A stretch of 64,000 nucleotides of DNA, taken from contig CM041551.1 in NCBI GenBank assembly GCA_023238725.1, positions 4,487,259-4,551,258 on the forward strand, given 5' to 3'. The position numbers and the translations under genes were made by a program. Below the pieces are notes generated by a model that was not told the DNA's origin, did not search any database, and worked only from the letters and a program-made list of their open reading frames with translations. Shown here piece by piece: positions 12,060-23,919 of this stretch. The stretch is from Scortum barcoo. Its lineage: Eukaryota > Chordata > Actinopteri > Centrarchiformes > Terapontidae. Every line of letters begins with the position of its first letter. The first letter of the stretch is position 1.

Positions 12060-15000
12060 CACACACACACTTCTCAGCATGCATTGTTTGTGAGTTAAAA
12101 CACATAAAAAGAAAAGAAAATCCATGATAGAAACTCATTATGTGTCCTGTTAGTTAACAGTAGCTTAATTCATTGTCTTTGTTCAACATTTAAATCACTC
12201 AAGCCACTCGAGCCAGTGATTCAAGCTGAGTTCAGTCAACTCACATTTTCAAGGCAGCAGATTTGTGTTTTCAAGCTGAACCAGCTCAAAATGTTTTACA
12301 GTGATGTAATTTACACTGGTGTCCTTCTAACTGTGAATTTAGAGTCAGACCCTCGCAAATCACAAAGCTCTACATGCAACAAAGACTTTCACAACTCTCG
12401 CGTCAGCTCGCAACTCTTCTGAGCTGCGAACAATCAAGGTCAGATCTGTCCAAGTTCCTCTTCGGCTGAGAACACAGAGCCTTTGTTCAGGCAGACTTCA
12501 TAACCAACAGTAATGTTTTCACTTGCCGCTGAGCATGGACAGGACCTGGAGGGGGCGGATTTGATGGTGTAGGTGATGGAGTGATGGAAGATGTGGGCTT
12601 TGTGTCGGGAAGAGCAGATTTTTTATTGTGTTTCATTCAAAGCGCCTTGCATGGACAAATGTGTTTCATATTATCCGAGCGTGAAGGAGGGCGGGGGTGT
12701 GCGTGGGGTTTGTATGAAATGCATCAGCGGCCGCGACGGTTACAATCCTCCTGATCGAAGAACTTAAAACCCTGTGACCTGAACGAGCATCGGGGCTTTT
12801 TCAGAGCGAAGCACCTGCTGGGGCTCACAGATGGAGAAAGAAAGAAAGAGATGGATAGACCAAGTGAGACTTATAACTCCCTCTCTACCAGATTTTAATA
12901 AGAGAAATCCCAAAAAAAGGATTAATTCACCTGGCTGGCCTGCTGTTTCTATTAGAGAGTAACTATTTTATCTCTATGGTTAATATAATTTCTTGGCGCT
13001 GACGTCTCCCTCTTGGATTTCTCGGGCTCTGGCACCTTTACAGAAGTGTTACTCTGTTACATGCAAGAGAAGCTTTTTGAATCCGCACATGGAAAGTTCT
13101 CTGAGGCGGTGTTGACTCATGGGATCGAACACCTGCTGGGGCCCTCCGATCCGATCGGCCGCTTGAACAAACGCAACAAAGAAAAGTCGAGAAAATGAAA
13201 TTTTAATTCCACATCTGATCTCACCGACGCAGACAGAGCAAAAAGAAAGAGGCAGAGAGAAATCATTTTAAGCTTGCGTTTGCATCATTTCCTCTGTAGT
13301 TTTTTTCTCCTGTGGCCGCACATTCCAAATATTTCTGAAGTGAACACATTCCTCTTTCACAAATAGTTTTTTGGTGTTTTTATAAAAAGAGAAAAATGTT
13401 TCCCTGAGTAGTAGATTTCACATAAATCTGTACTTATATCAGTTATACAGAGGAAAATAGACAGAATAAATCAGATTTAACCTTAAGTGAATGTTCCCCT
13501 CACTTTCTCTTTGACAATGACAAAATGTCTGAAATTTTCAGTCAGTAGGGAGGAAAAGACTTTGAACTTGAAAGAAAGCGCATAATCGGTGTCTTTTGGC
13601 ACATTCTTTTGCCGAATTCCTGCCTGTGAAACAATTTTGATTGGTCAAAGCAAAAGTGGCGTGCCTGGCAACCATCATCCCATTGGCTAAAAGTCCATTA
13701 ATGGGCCAGTTGGCCGCAGTCTGAGCCCACAGTGTTATCTGTGACTACAGAGGGCAGTCAGACGTGGCAGGAGATGGAGAGTGTAGATTTACTCAGTGGA
13801 AAACTACACTTCTGCTGGCTTGAAAGGGCTCACACACTTGCACGCACGCACGCGTGCACTTGTGTACCATTCACGGGCCTCATACAAGCACATGCGCGCA
13901 CACATCCAGTACAAACACCCACATGCAGTCCACACACACCTACAGTCCAAAGCCTGTGGGGAATTTCATTGAACACAAGGAGCAGTAGAATTCCATCACA
14001 CATGCCAGGGGTTTCATGCCAAATTACCCTTTAATGGGATATTAAATGGCAGGAATCTGGCTCCATGTTTTTCTTTTTGCTCCGTACCAGATTTCGCCCC
14101 GTCCGATATCATAGAGATCATTATACGCCAAATAACTCCCAACGTTTCTGCGGACGGAGACTGAGAGATCTCGGCCAGACGTTTTACACGAGGCTGACAG
14201 TGGTACGTTGGCCTCTGGTTACAGCTGAGTACAGTAGCCTGAATGGTGAACGGAGAGGGCCTGCCAATGCTTCTATTGATGTGGAAAAGTCCCGATAGCT
14301 GAAAGCAAGTCGGTGGCCACCAGCAAGTTTCCAGTGATTCCATTTTTATGTGCAGCCTCTGTCAAAAGTGCAGGTATTCAATTAAGATAATGAGCATTTT
14401 CCTGATAAATAAGACTCCAGCCAGCAGCTCCGTAAGCTGAAAGTGCTAACATTTTGAAATGGTGCAAATAATGTTTAGTTTTTGGGAGGTTTTGCATGCT
14501 GACATTTGCTAATTAGCACTAAAACAAAGTACACTGATGGTGCCTGAACAGTTTTTCACCAAGGTGCTTAAAATGAATTCTGAATTTTTTATTGCATTCT
14601 ACTTCAATCAGTACTGAAGTTACCAATTCTTGGCCACACAAAGCAGCAGTCATCTTTACTTAACAGCTTTAAAGTGATTTATTTCTTAGTCAGGTGCTGC
14701 TCAACACGTAGTTTTCTTAGAAATGCGTTCAATGAAAATAGCAGCATTTGACGGCAGCCACTGAAATCCTGAGAGCCTTTCAAATGAGGTCACGGTGAGT
14801 GCCAGACACTTATTGAATCCTGGAGAGTTTAGTGGCACCGGGAGTTGTCCAGGTGGATGGAAGAAATCTTAATGTGGAAAGAAAAAGAATGTTTGGATTT
14901 CTTGTCCCGAGTCAAAGCGGCTGAAAGATCTGATGGTTGTTCATGTTAAAAAAAAAAAAAAAAAAAGATTTCTATCATGGCTGTTTTCATATTTTTGACT

Positions 15001-18000
15001 AACAAGATATACTTAACTGGATTTCCTTTACCGTTAATGTTTCTCTTGTTTCCTCTCCAAAGAGAAACCCAACTGTGATGATTTATGCAGCAGCGTTGTT
15101 GAGGGATGGTGGCTGTTGTGTCTGATTTAAGGCCGCGCTGGCTGACTGATGAGCAGTGGTGTAATTTACTGTAGACCGCAGAGCAACAGGGAAGACAATG
15201 CTCGACGCTGGGCCGCTCGGCGACAATGAGCCACTCCCGGACAGTGACGAATGAGGGCTCCTCATCTCAGGAATCCAGCGATGTGGATAGACTGGCTCCG
15301 AACTGCTCTTTCCACAGTTTCATAGGAAAGGAGAGAAGGAAGACAGAGGGGGAAGGGGGTTGGGGATGTTGTTCCAAGACGGCAGCTTTTGCCAAGACTC
15401 ACTGGGTTCAGGTTGGGCTTGAGAAATCAGTGTGAAAGGGGCAAGAAGAGGCGAGGGAGGCACTTTTTTCATCCAGATCTTGAGTTGAGTTTCTCCAGCA
15501 GTGGCCTGCTGGGAGCAGAAAGACAACATGGTGGCTGTGACTAAGAGACACACAGATTGTGGTTAGAAGAAATTAGGGTGTGCATGTGTGTCTTTGTGTA
15601 TTTCTTCTCCAAAGATAAAGATGAGAGGGAAATCTGTCCTGACTAAGCCTCACTTTATCAGGGAGCTGTTTTAGTCATAGGTTTTGTGTTTAGGGGTTGG
15701 TTTAGAACAGCTGTCAAACTGTGGTCAGGGTAGTTCACGTTCATATTTTTCACATTTCGTTCATTTTTTGCACTAACCCCTGGTGGTGTCTGGCTGTGTA
15801 CATTTTTGTTTTGCATTTTTTACATTTTTGTTTGAATATTCGCCTCTGAAACTTGCCAGTGCAACACAGATGATTAGAATTTTATGTGTGCTCCTCAGAG
15901 GATTTAGAAATTCAACAACTAGGTGTCTTTCCAAAAACAGAGTCCCTGTTATGTTGGATTATCCGGAGACCTGACTACCAAACTGTTTTCCAAGACTGTC
16001 CTTCCCAGACCTTCAAACCTTTTCAAAAATGTATTCTTACAAACCAACAAAACACTGAAGTGTGAAGAATATGAACGTAAAGATGAATATAAAATTGAAA
16101 TTATCAATTATTTTGACAATTAAGTTGAAATTAAGTCAGCAGTATTATGCTTTCTTACTTTGCAGATTTGCAGATAAATATTGAACTTGAAATGCTTGAT
16201 GAATAAAAATAAATTATGCTGAATTGTTAGATGTATTTAATCTGTTTTGCTCAAAGCATATTAGCTAGAATTTAGTTTTTCAAAGACAAAAGACTCACAC
16301 GTGACATCATGCTATTGAGCTCTCTTAGTTGCTTAAAGCCTCAAAACATTTCTATTAGAGTGTAATGTGTAAGTGTAATTCTGGCATACTTTTGATACGA
16401 TGTTCTTTGCTTATTTCTCCTGCACAGTTGAAAACTTTATATAAACATGATATTAAAATGCAATTGATGCAAATATTGCTTCCTGTTTTATGAGGTGAGA
16501 CACTTTTCAAAATGTACTGTCAAAAAAAATCTCACTTTATAATGAGGAGTGTGAAGGGTAAGGATAAGATAGGAAATCTTAACAAGTGTAGTGGTTGTTT
16601 TTATGTGTGTGTGTGTTGGTGTGTGTGCTCTACAGCTTCTGCACACTTGAGACAGAGTGACAAGAAATGATTTACACCCTCTCAGTGTATGTGCACAGAT
16701 CATACACCACCCTGTGTAATGCCTGCTTATGTGTCAAAATAATCATCACACAACACGCTTTAAAGTCATTTTCACACTCTGTCTCTACGACGTGAAGTCC
16801 TCACTGATGTATATTAAAAGGCTGTGAAGTGTCCTTCAGGGTGTGGCCGGTCCGACGGTGGGAACAGACTAAGAGCTGGCAGAGGTGAGGTATAATCCTG
16901 GCACTGAGCTGTGGCGCAGCTTCATGCGAATGGAAAGGTGGATAAAAAGACAGAGAGAGGAGTTTAAAAAAAAAACCTGATGGTGAACCTCTGTCATTGG
17001 AAGCTGGGATATTGGCTTCCGACCACTAAAGAGAGGCTGGGTGCGAGGCAAACAGAAAAGACAGCAGCAGACTGAGACAGTGTTCATTTCGAGCCGTCAT
17101 CCCGCGGAGAAGTGTTAACAGACAAACATCGGCACAGACACTGTTTATATGCGGCTCCCTAACATAGAACTGGAAGAGTGTGGAATAATGAGCCCTCTCA
17201 ACCTGATCGTTTTTAAATCATCAGCACGCCAAGGCTTTTTGGGACACACACACACACGCACACACGCACTTTTTACAATCAGGCCATCAAATTCGGAAAA
17301 CACAGCTGCTGCCTGCCTGGTCGGGGAAACCGAGCCGCACTGCCCCGGTCTGTATAAAACACAAATGGTTTCCATTTTAAAAAACCGAGCTGTGTCCAGA
17401 ACAATAGGCTGCCATTGTGTGTTCCCACGGGACAGAGAACACTGAGAGAGGTTTAATAAGGGAACAGAGGTGCGACCTAGAGCGGGCGCAGAACACACAC
17501 ACACACACACACACACAGAAATCCCTGAGTGTGTTGAGAGGGCAGGTCAACCTACCACTGTGAAGAATTGCAACATAATGATGCAGTGAGCGCAGCACAA
17601 ACATATCATTTGGCCTCCAGCTCCCCAAAAAAAGGATATTTTTGGGCACATGAAAACACTTAAAAATCCGAATAATGTTTACTTGTGGTTTTTGCTTTTT
17701 TCCCTCTAATGTGTGTGTTTCGTGCACCGCGAACAACAGCCGTTCCTCTTCCACCGAGGATGTCACTGACAGACCTGTGATGTGGAGGCCCAGCGGGAGG
17801 AGAGTCAGCTCTGTTTTGTCTCTTTTGTACCTGTTGTGTCAGCGCAGTGAGAACAGGCTCATCTGTTCATCATCAGCGTCTCAGCTGTGATAAAGTCAGC
17901 ATCTCAAGTATCCTTATCCTCAGATGCTATCACTGTCTCCTTTTCGGCCTTTCGTGACGCTCATTTTTTGTGTGTTTTTTCATCTGTTGTCACGCCAAAT

Positions 18001-21000
18001 CCAAATTTTTGATCTTTGTATCTTTTTATTTTTGCAGCATGACACCCTGGCGGTCTCACACACAAACACACAGTACAGAGAGGACACTCACGCTCACCAT
18101 GACAACGTATTTACTCCGTCGAGACGCTCTGCTCATTTTGGCTGATTTACGGGGGCCCTGATTACACTCTGTTTACTGGCACTCGTAAACACAATGACAA
18201 CCTGGCAGCGCTTAAACATCTGAAACACTGTGATTATTTCCCCATCTAGCAAGAAGACACAAAGCGTAATCCTCATTTCTGGATGCTGGTTATCTGCCCT
18301 GACCGCAGCCACACCAGTGTGTCATCTGCCGGGCAGACATGGAAAAAAATAAAGCAACGCAGAAAAAGAAATGCGGCGGATGGGAGAGTCATTTTTGGGC
18401 TTCGGTTCAGTATCTGACTGGCTCTGTCTGTGTCTATGTTCTATTAAATAGTGAAAGAGCTAATTATTCAATATTTTTCTAAGTGATGAAAGTGTTGTCA
18501 GGGCAAATGGAGAAGGCATTAAAATTCGCACCGTGCATGATGTCTTTGGCTAACTGAGTGGAATTGACAGTTTGGTTCTGTGGAGCCTGAGAGTCAGACT
18601 TATTCACCACCCGTGGAGACAGTAAGAGAGGGAGACAGGGAGAGAAATGGCCGAGAGGGGTGATATAAACGTAGCATTGGCAGCTAACGCAAGGCACTGG
18701 GATGCCAAGGCATCTTTAACTTCATTTACAGACTCTTCTTGACATTATAAAAGGCGCAGACCGTTAAAGAAATATATAAAAGATGGATCTGGGAGCCCAA
18801 ACGAGTGAGTGATCGTCCTGTGTCGCTCCTCATGCTCGAGACTTTTGGCTTGGGGTCGATGTCAAATCAAAGATAGCATCATTCAGGCGCGGTCGTCATT
18901 TCCCTTCTGGTTGGAACCAACTTGTCAAAAAGATCTATCTGCACAAGCTTCGTCACTCAGCACCGCTGGAGGTAGAGTGTGGCTGCAGGATGGAGCATTT
19001 TCTGTCCAGTGAACAGTTCTGACTCACCTATGGTGACAGTAAGCCCTGACTCATCTGCAGACCTTGACTGTGGCCGCCTGAGAAATCAAAGGAGCCGCAT
19101 AATGACACGATGAGCTGTTCTAATCCCGACCTCCACCGTGGCTGCACAGGTCAGCAGCAGAGCAGACTGCGGAGTCTGCAGCCCCCCTCTGGTTCTCATC
19201 AGACGCTCAAGAGCTAATCAGTTTAGCTCATTGCCTTGCTTCAACAATTGAGGTCACCACCCAGTCACACACAACTTTTTGATACTTATTTGTCAAGACA
19301 AATAGCTTTACTAATTGTAAATAAATAATTTACTCATACATTGTTTTAGCTAATTTTGGGTTCTCATTTGAAGAAGACTCTCTGACCAGTGTCTCTCCTC
19401 CTCCAGCAAGACCTTTTGCTGCTATTTTTATTGACCTGTATGAGTTACTATAATAAGTAGTAATCAGCATTTACCTCTGTAGACTGGATTAGATTTTGTC
19501 AGTGACATTGTAACACTGATGACTTATTAGAGAGTAAGGAACTCCATACCTTTTATTAATGACTAAAATCAACATTTACTTTTTATGGATGGTTTATTGG
19601 AAACAATAGCCAGCAAAACAGATTTTCACCACCTGGTAACCCAGAAGTTATTATCATGATTAGAATATAACAGATCCGTAAAGTAGGAGTAAATGATTAC
19701 TAACCATTGATAAACTGGTCGCTCCCAGCACACACCTCCCTGTAAAACCACAACTTGTTTTTAGTTTTAATAGATTCAACATTGAGAAAGAACATGTGAG
19801 TTTTGAAGTTTGGAGAGAGGGAGCCCAGCTGTCACCTCCTGCTTCCAGTCTTCATGCCAAATAAGCCAATTGACCCCCACGCTCCCTATCTTATACACAG
19901 ACACAGTGTCAACATCTAAACCTCAGTGAGAACAAGCACATTTCCCGAAAATGTTCTTTTAAATCCTGTCCTTCCTTTATTCTGCTCATTTTATTGGTCG
20001 TGGTTATCGTAAAGCCACTGATTTATTTTTGGTAACATGATTTTTTGGTGGCCTAAGTATTGACACTTACTCTGAGTTACTTTGGATGAGACCACCAGCG
20101 AAAAGCCCAAAACGTAAATGTCCTATAAACTGTGTGTGTGTATGTTTGTGTGTTTATTTGTCTGCCTAATTCAGCCCAGCCCGTGGTTTGTGCAACGGGG
20201 CCTGCCTTGTTTATTGTTGTATGTTGCTAACAACAGCACCAGATGGTAATGATGATAGTCGACCACTCTCCTCCGCAGTCCTCTTAACAGGTGTAACCTC
20301 ATTCCCTCTCTAATTTGTCAGTCCCTGCTTGTTTTCTCTCATTTTCACCAAGTTTTCTTAGAGCTAGTCAGAGTTTTTTTTTTTTTTGCCCTCTTTTTGC
20401 TCTCCCTCCATTACCCTGTGGTGATGTTAAGTGAACGAGTATTTTTGGACTTCCAGCATGACGCCAAAAACCATCAGACTTCTTAGCTTTCCCCTTTGGC
20501 GGTCCGTGAAACCCCGCTGTCAGTGAAGCCCAAAGGCAACACCAAAGTGGACTGAGTGTTCAGTAGCAAAGTTGTAGAGAGAAAAAAACAAGGAAAAAAA
20601 AATAATAAAAGCTCCTCTGTGATTTATTGGTGATTTATTGAGTCTTTGGCAACGCTCTTGTTTAAAAAAATCTCCTTTTGAGATGTTTTAGGCACAGGAC
20701 TTTGGAAATAGAGTTTTTGTATACAGTGGTGCATTTCCAGATCCTGAGGTCCAGGGCTCCCAAGGGGCAGGGGCCGGTTCCTGGCCTAATCCCCGGGATC
20801 AGGGTGGCACGCTGCATCTTCTCCACCTGCTAGAGACCTCAGAAATCACTGTGTTGTATGTTCTGGATGGAGCATCTGGACAGTGGCTGCCTCGCACACG
20901 GTGGAAACACTTAAAGCTGCGGATGGAAAGACTCACACTCGGCAGCCCGCAGTGACTTCACAGCGCGCAAAAAGACACTTTTCTCTGCGTGTTGTTTGTC

Positions 21001-22545
21001 TTTGATGCCGCTGCTATTGACTCACCAAGCAATCTATACGCATAAAGCGCCGCAGCAGTAAACACCGTATACACAATATATTTTTGGGGGAATATAAACA
21101 ACCCATGAAAACAGCGTAATTGGAGTGTAATTACAGAGCTGTGATTACGGAGAACAGTGCATATTTTTAATCAGGGTCAATCTGCCTTCGAGCACTGGCA
21201 ACAATCGGGAGAGTATATGGAGGTAGACTGCAGAGAGGATGCCCTCGCAGTCTTTAAGTATCAACCTGATAGTGCAAAATACAAGTGCAAAAAAATAAAA
21301 CAAGACAGAGAATATGAAAAATAATCTGAAGAAGAGATGTATAAAGATGGATCATATGAAGGGCTTTCAAAAACAGCTTTTGAAAATATGAAAGAAGACA
21401 CAGCACAGAGTCACCCTTTATTAAAACACAGACAGGAAATATTGCATTTGTTTTGGCTGGGCTGCATGAGAGTGGTCAGCTTCGAGTACCTGGATCAGGG
21501 GTTATTACAGTAAATCGCTCCAGTGAGGGCTGAACGAGCGGAGGACAGAGGATGAGGGTCCAGAGGAATATCAATAAAGGAAACGGGACTTGCTGATAAA
21601 GCAAGATAAAGGCCGAGGGAAAGATAGGACAGCGGGGATTGCGGCCAGGCGAGAATGTCAGGATTTTGTTGGAACGCTTTGACGCACTAAAACCTAAAAT
21701 CTCATTCTGTGGTTTGTACTTCTGGGTTATCATGTCCTCATCTCCCTCACACACGTGCGCACACATTCCTCTCCTCTTCTGTCTAAGAACATCAACAAGA
21801 GAAAATTGTGGAGTGAAGTCTATCTCTCTCTGTGGAATACACCTATTATAGAACGAACTGGAAAACTACAGGAAATGTCATAATCAGGCCCACATTAGCC
21901 CCCGGGCCCTGCGAACCCGGTACTGACAGCGCAGGCCATGCTACATGGGAACAGTTTTGGAAAACAAGGGAGGAACAGAGCAAGGCGTTTAGAATAATTA
22001 GGCTTATTGCAGCTTGCAAAACCTGAATACTGGATCCAAATCTTCGGAAAGTCGAGGGCTTTGGCGAGGTTAGAGGTGACAAAGCAGAACGGTAAAATCT
22101 CGCTGTGTGTTTTCTCCGACGCCGGAGGAGTTTGGCTCTCCGTCTCTGTGGCTGTCTGCGACGATGCTAAACCCCAAACACAGTGTCCTCGCGCAACCTT
22201 TTCCAGTCCCTTCTAACAATCATGGGAATGAAATTCCAGCGAAAATGAAGGGTGCAGATTTTCATTAGCAGGAGGGAACGCTCAGGAACGCCCGACGACG
22301 GCTGTGTTTGCGGCAACGGTGGCGCAAGGGAGGGCTCGTTAAAACGGCAGCTCAGGTTTAGACATTTGCTTTACTGTGAAATGTGGCGTGGGGGGCGGGT
22401 AGCAGGAGGCTGGTTTGTCCGTGGGTGATGTATTTGTGGTGGGACATCTGGGAGGGTGAAGAAAAAAGTGGGGTAAGGAACTGTTGAGCAGAGCACGGAG
22501 GTAAGATGAACTCTTGGGTACCTGTGGATTTCTCTTGGAGATCAA

Positions 22546-22640
<95 letters not shown>

Positions 22641-23919
22641 TAAATGGAAATTTCAAGAGGCTTTGCCCTCTTTTTAGTGTTCTTAAGATGTCATCCATAC
22701 CTGGTCAGGACTGAACCTCTTAAAAGCTCACAGGGCCTTAGCTGTTTGTTTAGTTAACTTAAAGAGAGTGCCTGGAGGCGGCACGGCTAGGAAATCCAGA
22801 TGCTCTGCTGCCTTTTAATGCCTCATGAAACGCCAAGCCTGTGTCATCATATTCACTGCCGGGCAAAACATACCTAAAGCTGACCTGAGACAGAAGACAG
22901 GTTCGGCGCAAACACACGCAAATTAACTGACACACACACACACGCTGACACGCGCATGATCTTTCTCTCCGAGTGAGCAGCATGCTGAAATAAACACGCT
23001 GGTTGCCCCGAAGAGAAGTTTGGTTTCATTGTTTAATGACTTTGCTATTCCCCGCTAATGTTTTACATATGAGATAGAGATTGCTCCCATTTGAAGTAAA
23101 AAAAAGAAAAAAAAAAAGAGAGCAGAAATCCATCTTTCTCTCACTGACTCACTTGCTGCCTTTTCATTCCCACTCGGATCTTTCATGCTCAGTCATTTTC
23201 AATCTGATTTCCTCAGACAACTCAATTACGTTGGCTGGGGCCCATTTGTTTTCGAACAAAATATTAGAGAATGGAGTTTGTGAGTCATAAGAAACATCTT
23301 TCAACTCCATCCTATTAGTCACCTTGTTTCTTGACGGCTTCTTGCAAAACGTCCTTTTTGTCCAGCATCTGAGTGAAGAGAGAAAACAGAGCAACACATG
23401 TTTGCACTGGGCAGGGTGCACACACGCAGACCTCACACACACACACACATCCCGAGCCTGTACTGTACATTTAGAAAGATTTCAATAAATCCTCATTGAC
23501 CTCAGAGAACTCTGCAAAATTAACTTTCTCCTTGTACTTTCAGAAACCACAGACCATGGATCAAATAAATATGACAAGTGAGTGGACTTTCTGTTACCCT
23601 GCAGCCCGGATCAAATCCTCTGCTTTCATTCAGTTGCGAGCTGAACTTGACCTCTAATTCCCCGCTCTCTGTTTTGTTTCTCCCGTGCATGTTTGCGCGA
23701 TCATCATCAGTGGCAGCGGTGGCGTCGGAGCTGCGCAGAGAGAGAAGGTGAAGGGCAAAGACGAGACGTACTGGAGGGAGATCAACGCCGCCATGGCCTT
23801 GACCAAACCTGGCGCAGGGGAAGGACAGCGCCTCCGGGACCACCAGCTGCATCATCCAGAAGTCCTCCCATATAGCGGAGATCAAGACTGTGAAAGTGCC
23901 GCTGCTGCAGAAATATTAG
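1561..23919 (+). CDS. mkx: mkx: mohawk TALE homeobox transcription factor (six coding exons, one frameshift)
   Basis: Mohawk is a nuclear TALE-class homeodomain protein, known in vertebrates as a repressor and regulator of tendon, ligament and muscle-related differentiation. Six exons with GT-AG borders and compatible phases join to 371 residues (human, from memory, 352) if one surplus A near 23805-23807 is ignored. Seen: N-terminus MNTIVFNKLS; homeodomain at about residues 67-130, with the TALE loop NPYPTKTE and recognition helix VSNWFANARRR; the mohawk block LSWALRIKLYNKYVQGN; a Met-Gly repeat; the motifs PPKYKSSLL and RYLNDSLRHVM; NHSGSFSSNE; and a conserved tail (DETYW..EINAAMALT, then TTSCIIQKSSHIAE in the next frame). 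The ATG is chosen because it starts the family N-terminus. Exons: 1561-1736, 4166-4325, 7070-7229, 10409-10786, 23544-23577, 23711-23919. Identity is near certain; integrity of the last exon is not. Confidence 0.95.
1737..4165 (+). other. mkx: mkx intron after coding exon 1
   Basis: A 2.4-kb intron between a GTACGT donor and a CTCCTCAG acceptor. It holds a TC-rich microsatellite near 3524-3600 and short T runs. No exon or known repeat is recognised. Confidence 0.85.
4166..4325 (+). CDS. mkx: mkx coding exon 2 (homeodomain helices 1-2)
   Basis: 160 nt. The first base completes the split glycine, then 53 codons run to CAG|GTGAGT. It encodes KVRHKRQALQDMARPLKQW, the TALE three-residue loop extension (PYP within RDNPYPTKTEK) and helix 2 ending QMTLVQ. 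It keeps the family's residues here, as I recall them, with no gap. Confidence 0.96.
4326..7069 (+). other. mkx: mkx intron after coding exon 2
   Basis: A 2.7-kb intron. It contains a degraded teleost dispersed repeat at about 5495-5750 and a CCTCG-rich low-complexity patch near 6285-6320. Its acceptor (CTCTCAG) follows a TC microsatellite at about 7030-7066, which supplies an unusually long pyrimidine tract. No further exon is seen. Confidence 0.85.
5495..5750. repeat. degraded teleost dispersed repeat with ATTAATTGATT-type ends
   Basis: The left part reads GTTGATTGACAGAAAATTG and the right part CATTTTCTAGACTAAACAAT, continuing into TAATTGATTG. Both resemble a very common teleost short repeat that begins and ends in variants of CGATTAATCGATTAAT. 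Recognition is from memory, and I cannot name the family securely. Confidence 0.5.
7070..7229 (+). CDS. mkx: mkx coding exon 3 (recognition helix and mohawk block)
   Basis: 160 nt, entered in phase 0 and left after the first base of an aspartate codon at GAAG|GTACGG. It encodes VSNWFANARRRLKN, the DNA-recognition helix with its invariant W, F, N and R residues, then PDLSWALRIKLYNKYVQGN and LSVSSDDSCSE. Between the homeodomain and PDLSW it reads NTVQKWQ. I recall mammals as NTVRQ, so this protein appears to have two extra residues here without a frame change. Confidence 0.96.
7230..10408 (+). other. mkx: mkx intron after coding exon 3
   Basis: A 3.2-kb intron with AT-rich stretches (near 7740-7800 and 10080-10150) and a 17-T run near 8123-8139. 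No exon or recognisable mobile element is seen. Confidence 0.85.
10409..10786 (+). CDS. mkx: mkx coding exon 4 (central region with Met-Gly repeat)
   Basis: 378 nt between a CCTGATAG acceptor and the donor GCTG|GTAAGG. AC completes the split aspartate, giving DGDNPQRT. Family landmarks follow: VIKKE, EEYVSPPKYKSSLL, RYLNDSLRHVM, NHSGSFSSNE, LLSPSSSE, NFVYR. A run of five ATGGGY hexamers (10513-10542) encodes a Met-Gly repeat in the poorly conserved linker. An alternative reading of this region on the - strand has no family resemblance. Confidence 0.95.
12012..12070. repeat. CA dinucleotide microsatellite
   Basis: Nearly uninterrupted AC repeats of about 58 bp, broken once by CTC near the start and once by ATGC near the end. 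Intronic. Confidence 0.97.
17493..17517. repeat. AC dinucleotide microsatellite
   Basis: About 12 uninterrupted AC units inside the long mkx intron. Confidence 0.95.
22547..22640. repeat. ATCT tetranucleotide microsatellite
   Basis: A perfect (ATCT)n tract of 94 bp, about 23.5 units, without interruption. The length and purity suggest high polymorphism. It sits about 0.9 kb before the mkx micro-exon. Confidence 0.98.
23544..23577 (+). CDS. mkx: mkx coding exon 5 (34-nt micro-exon)
   Basis: Only 34 nt, between a strong acceptor (CTTGTACTTTCAG) and a consensus donor (ACAA|GTGAGT). It was found because the phases of the neighbours did not match: the previous exon leaves one base and the next needs two. 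This exon is entered in phase 1, left in phase 2 and restores the frame. It encodes ETTDHGSNKYDN with the split codons, resembling the family segment I recall as DTLENGSNKGES. It is too short for an ORF search to report. Confidence 0.88.
23711..23919 (+). CDS. mkx: mkx terminal coding exon, with one surplus base
   Basis: Starts after ATCATCAG. It encodes GKDETYW and EINAAMALT in the incoming frame up to 23804. From 23806 the conserved tail continues one frame later (NLAQGKDSASGTTSCIIQ, then SSHIAE and KTVKVP) to TAG at 23917-23919. The switch falls at an AAA (23805-23807) where the family needs AA. Without that A the protein ends at residue 371. Read literally, it gains 170 unrelated residues and stops at 24315-24317. 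The intact 37-codon tail beyond the break argues for a recent mutation or an assembly error. Confidence 0.93.

Larger units (their letters stand above)
10787..23543 (+). other. mkx: mkx 12.8-kb intron before the micro-exon
   Basis: The longest intron of the gene, with no other coding exon recognised. It holds a CA microsatellite (12012-12070), a poly-A run (about 14948-14966), an AC tract (17493-17517) and an ATCT microsatellite (22547-22640). Much of the rest is unique, moderate-GC sequence with no transposon signature (for example about 20700-21250 and 21840-22330). That would fit developmental enhancers, but this is inference. Confidence 0.8.

Noticed and set aside
22514..22714. Tyr-Leu-Ser-Ile repeat protein
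   Set aside because: Translation of the ATCT microsatellite.
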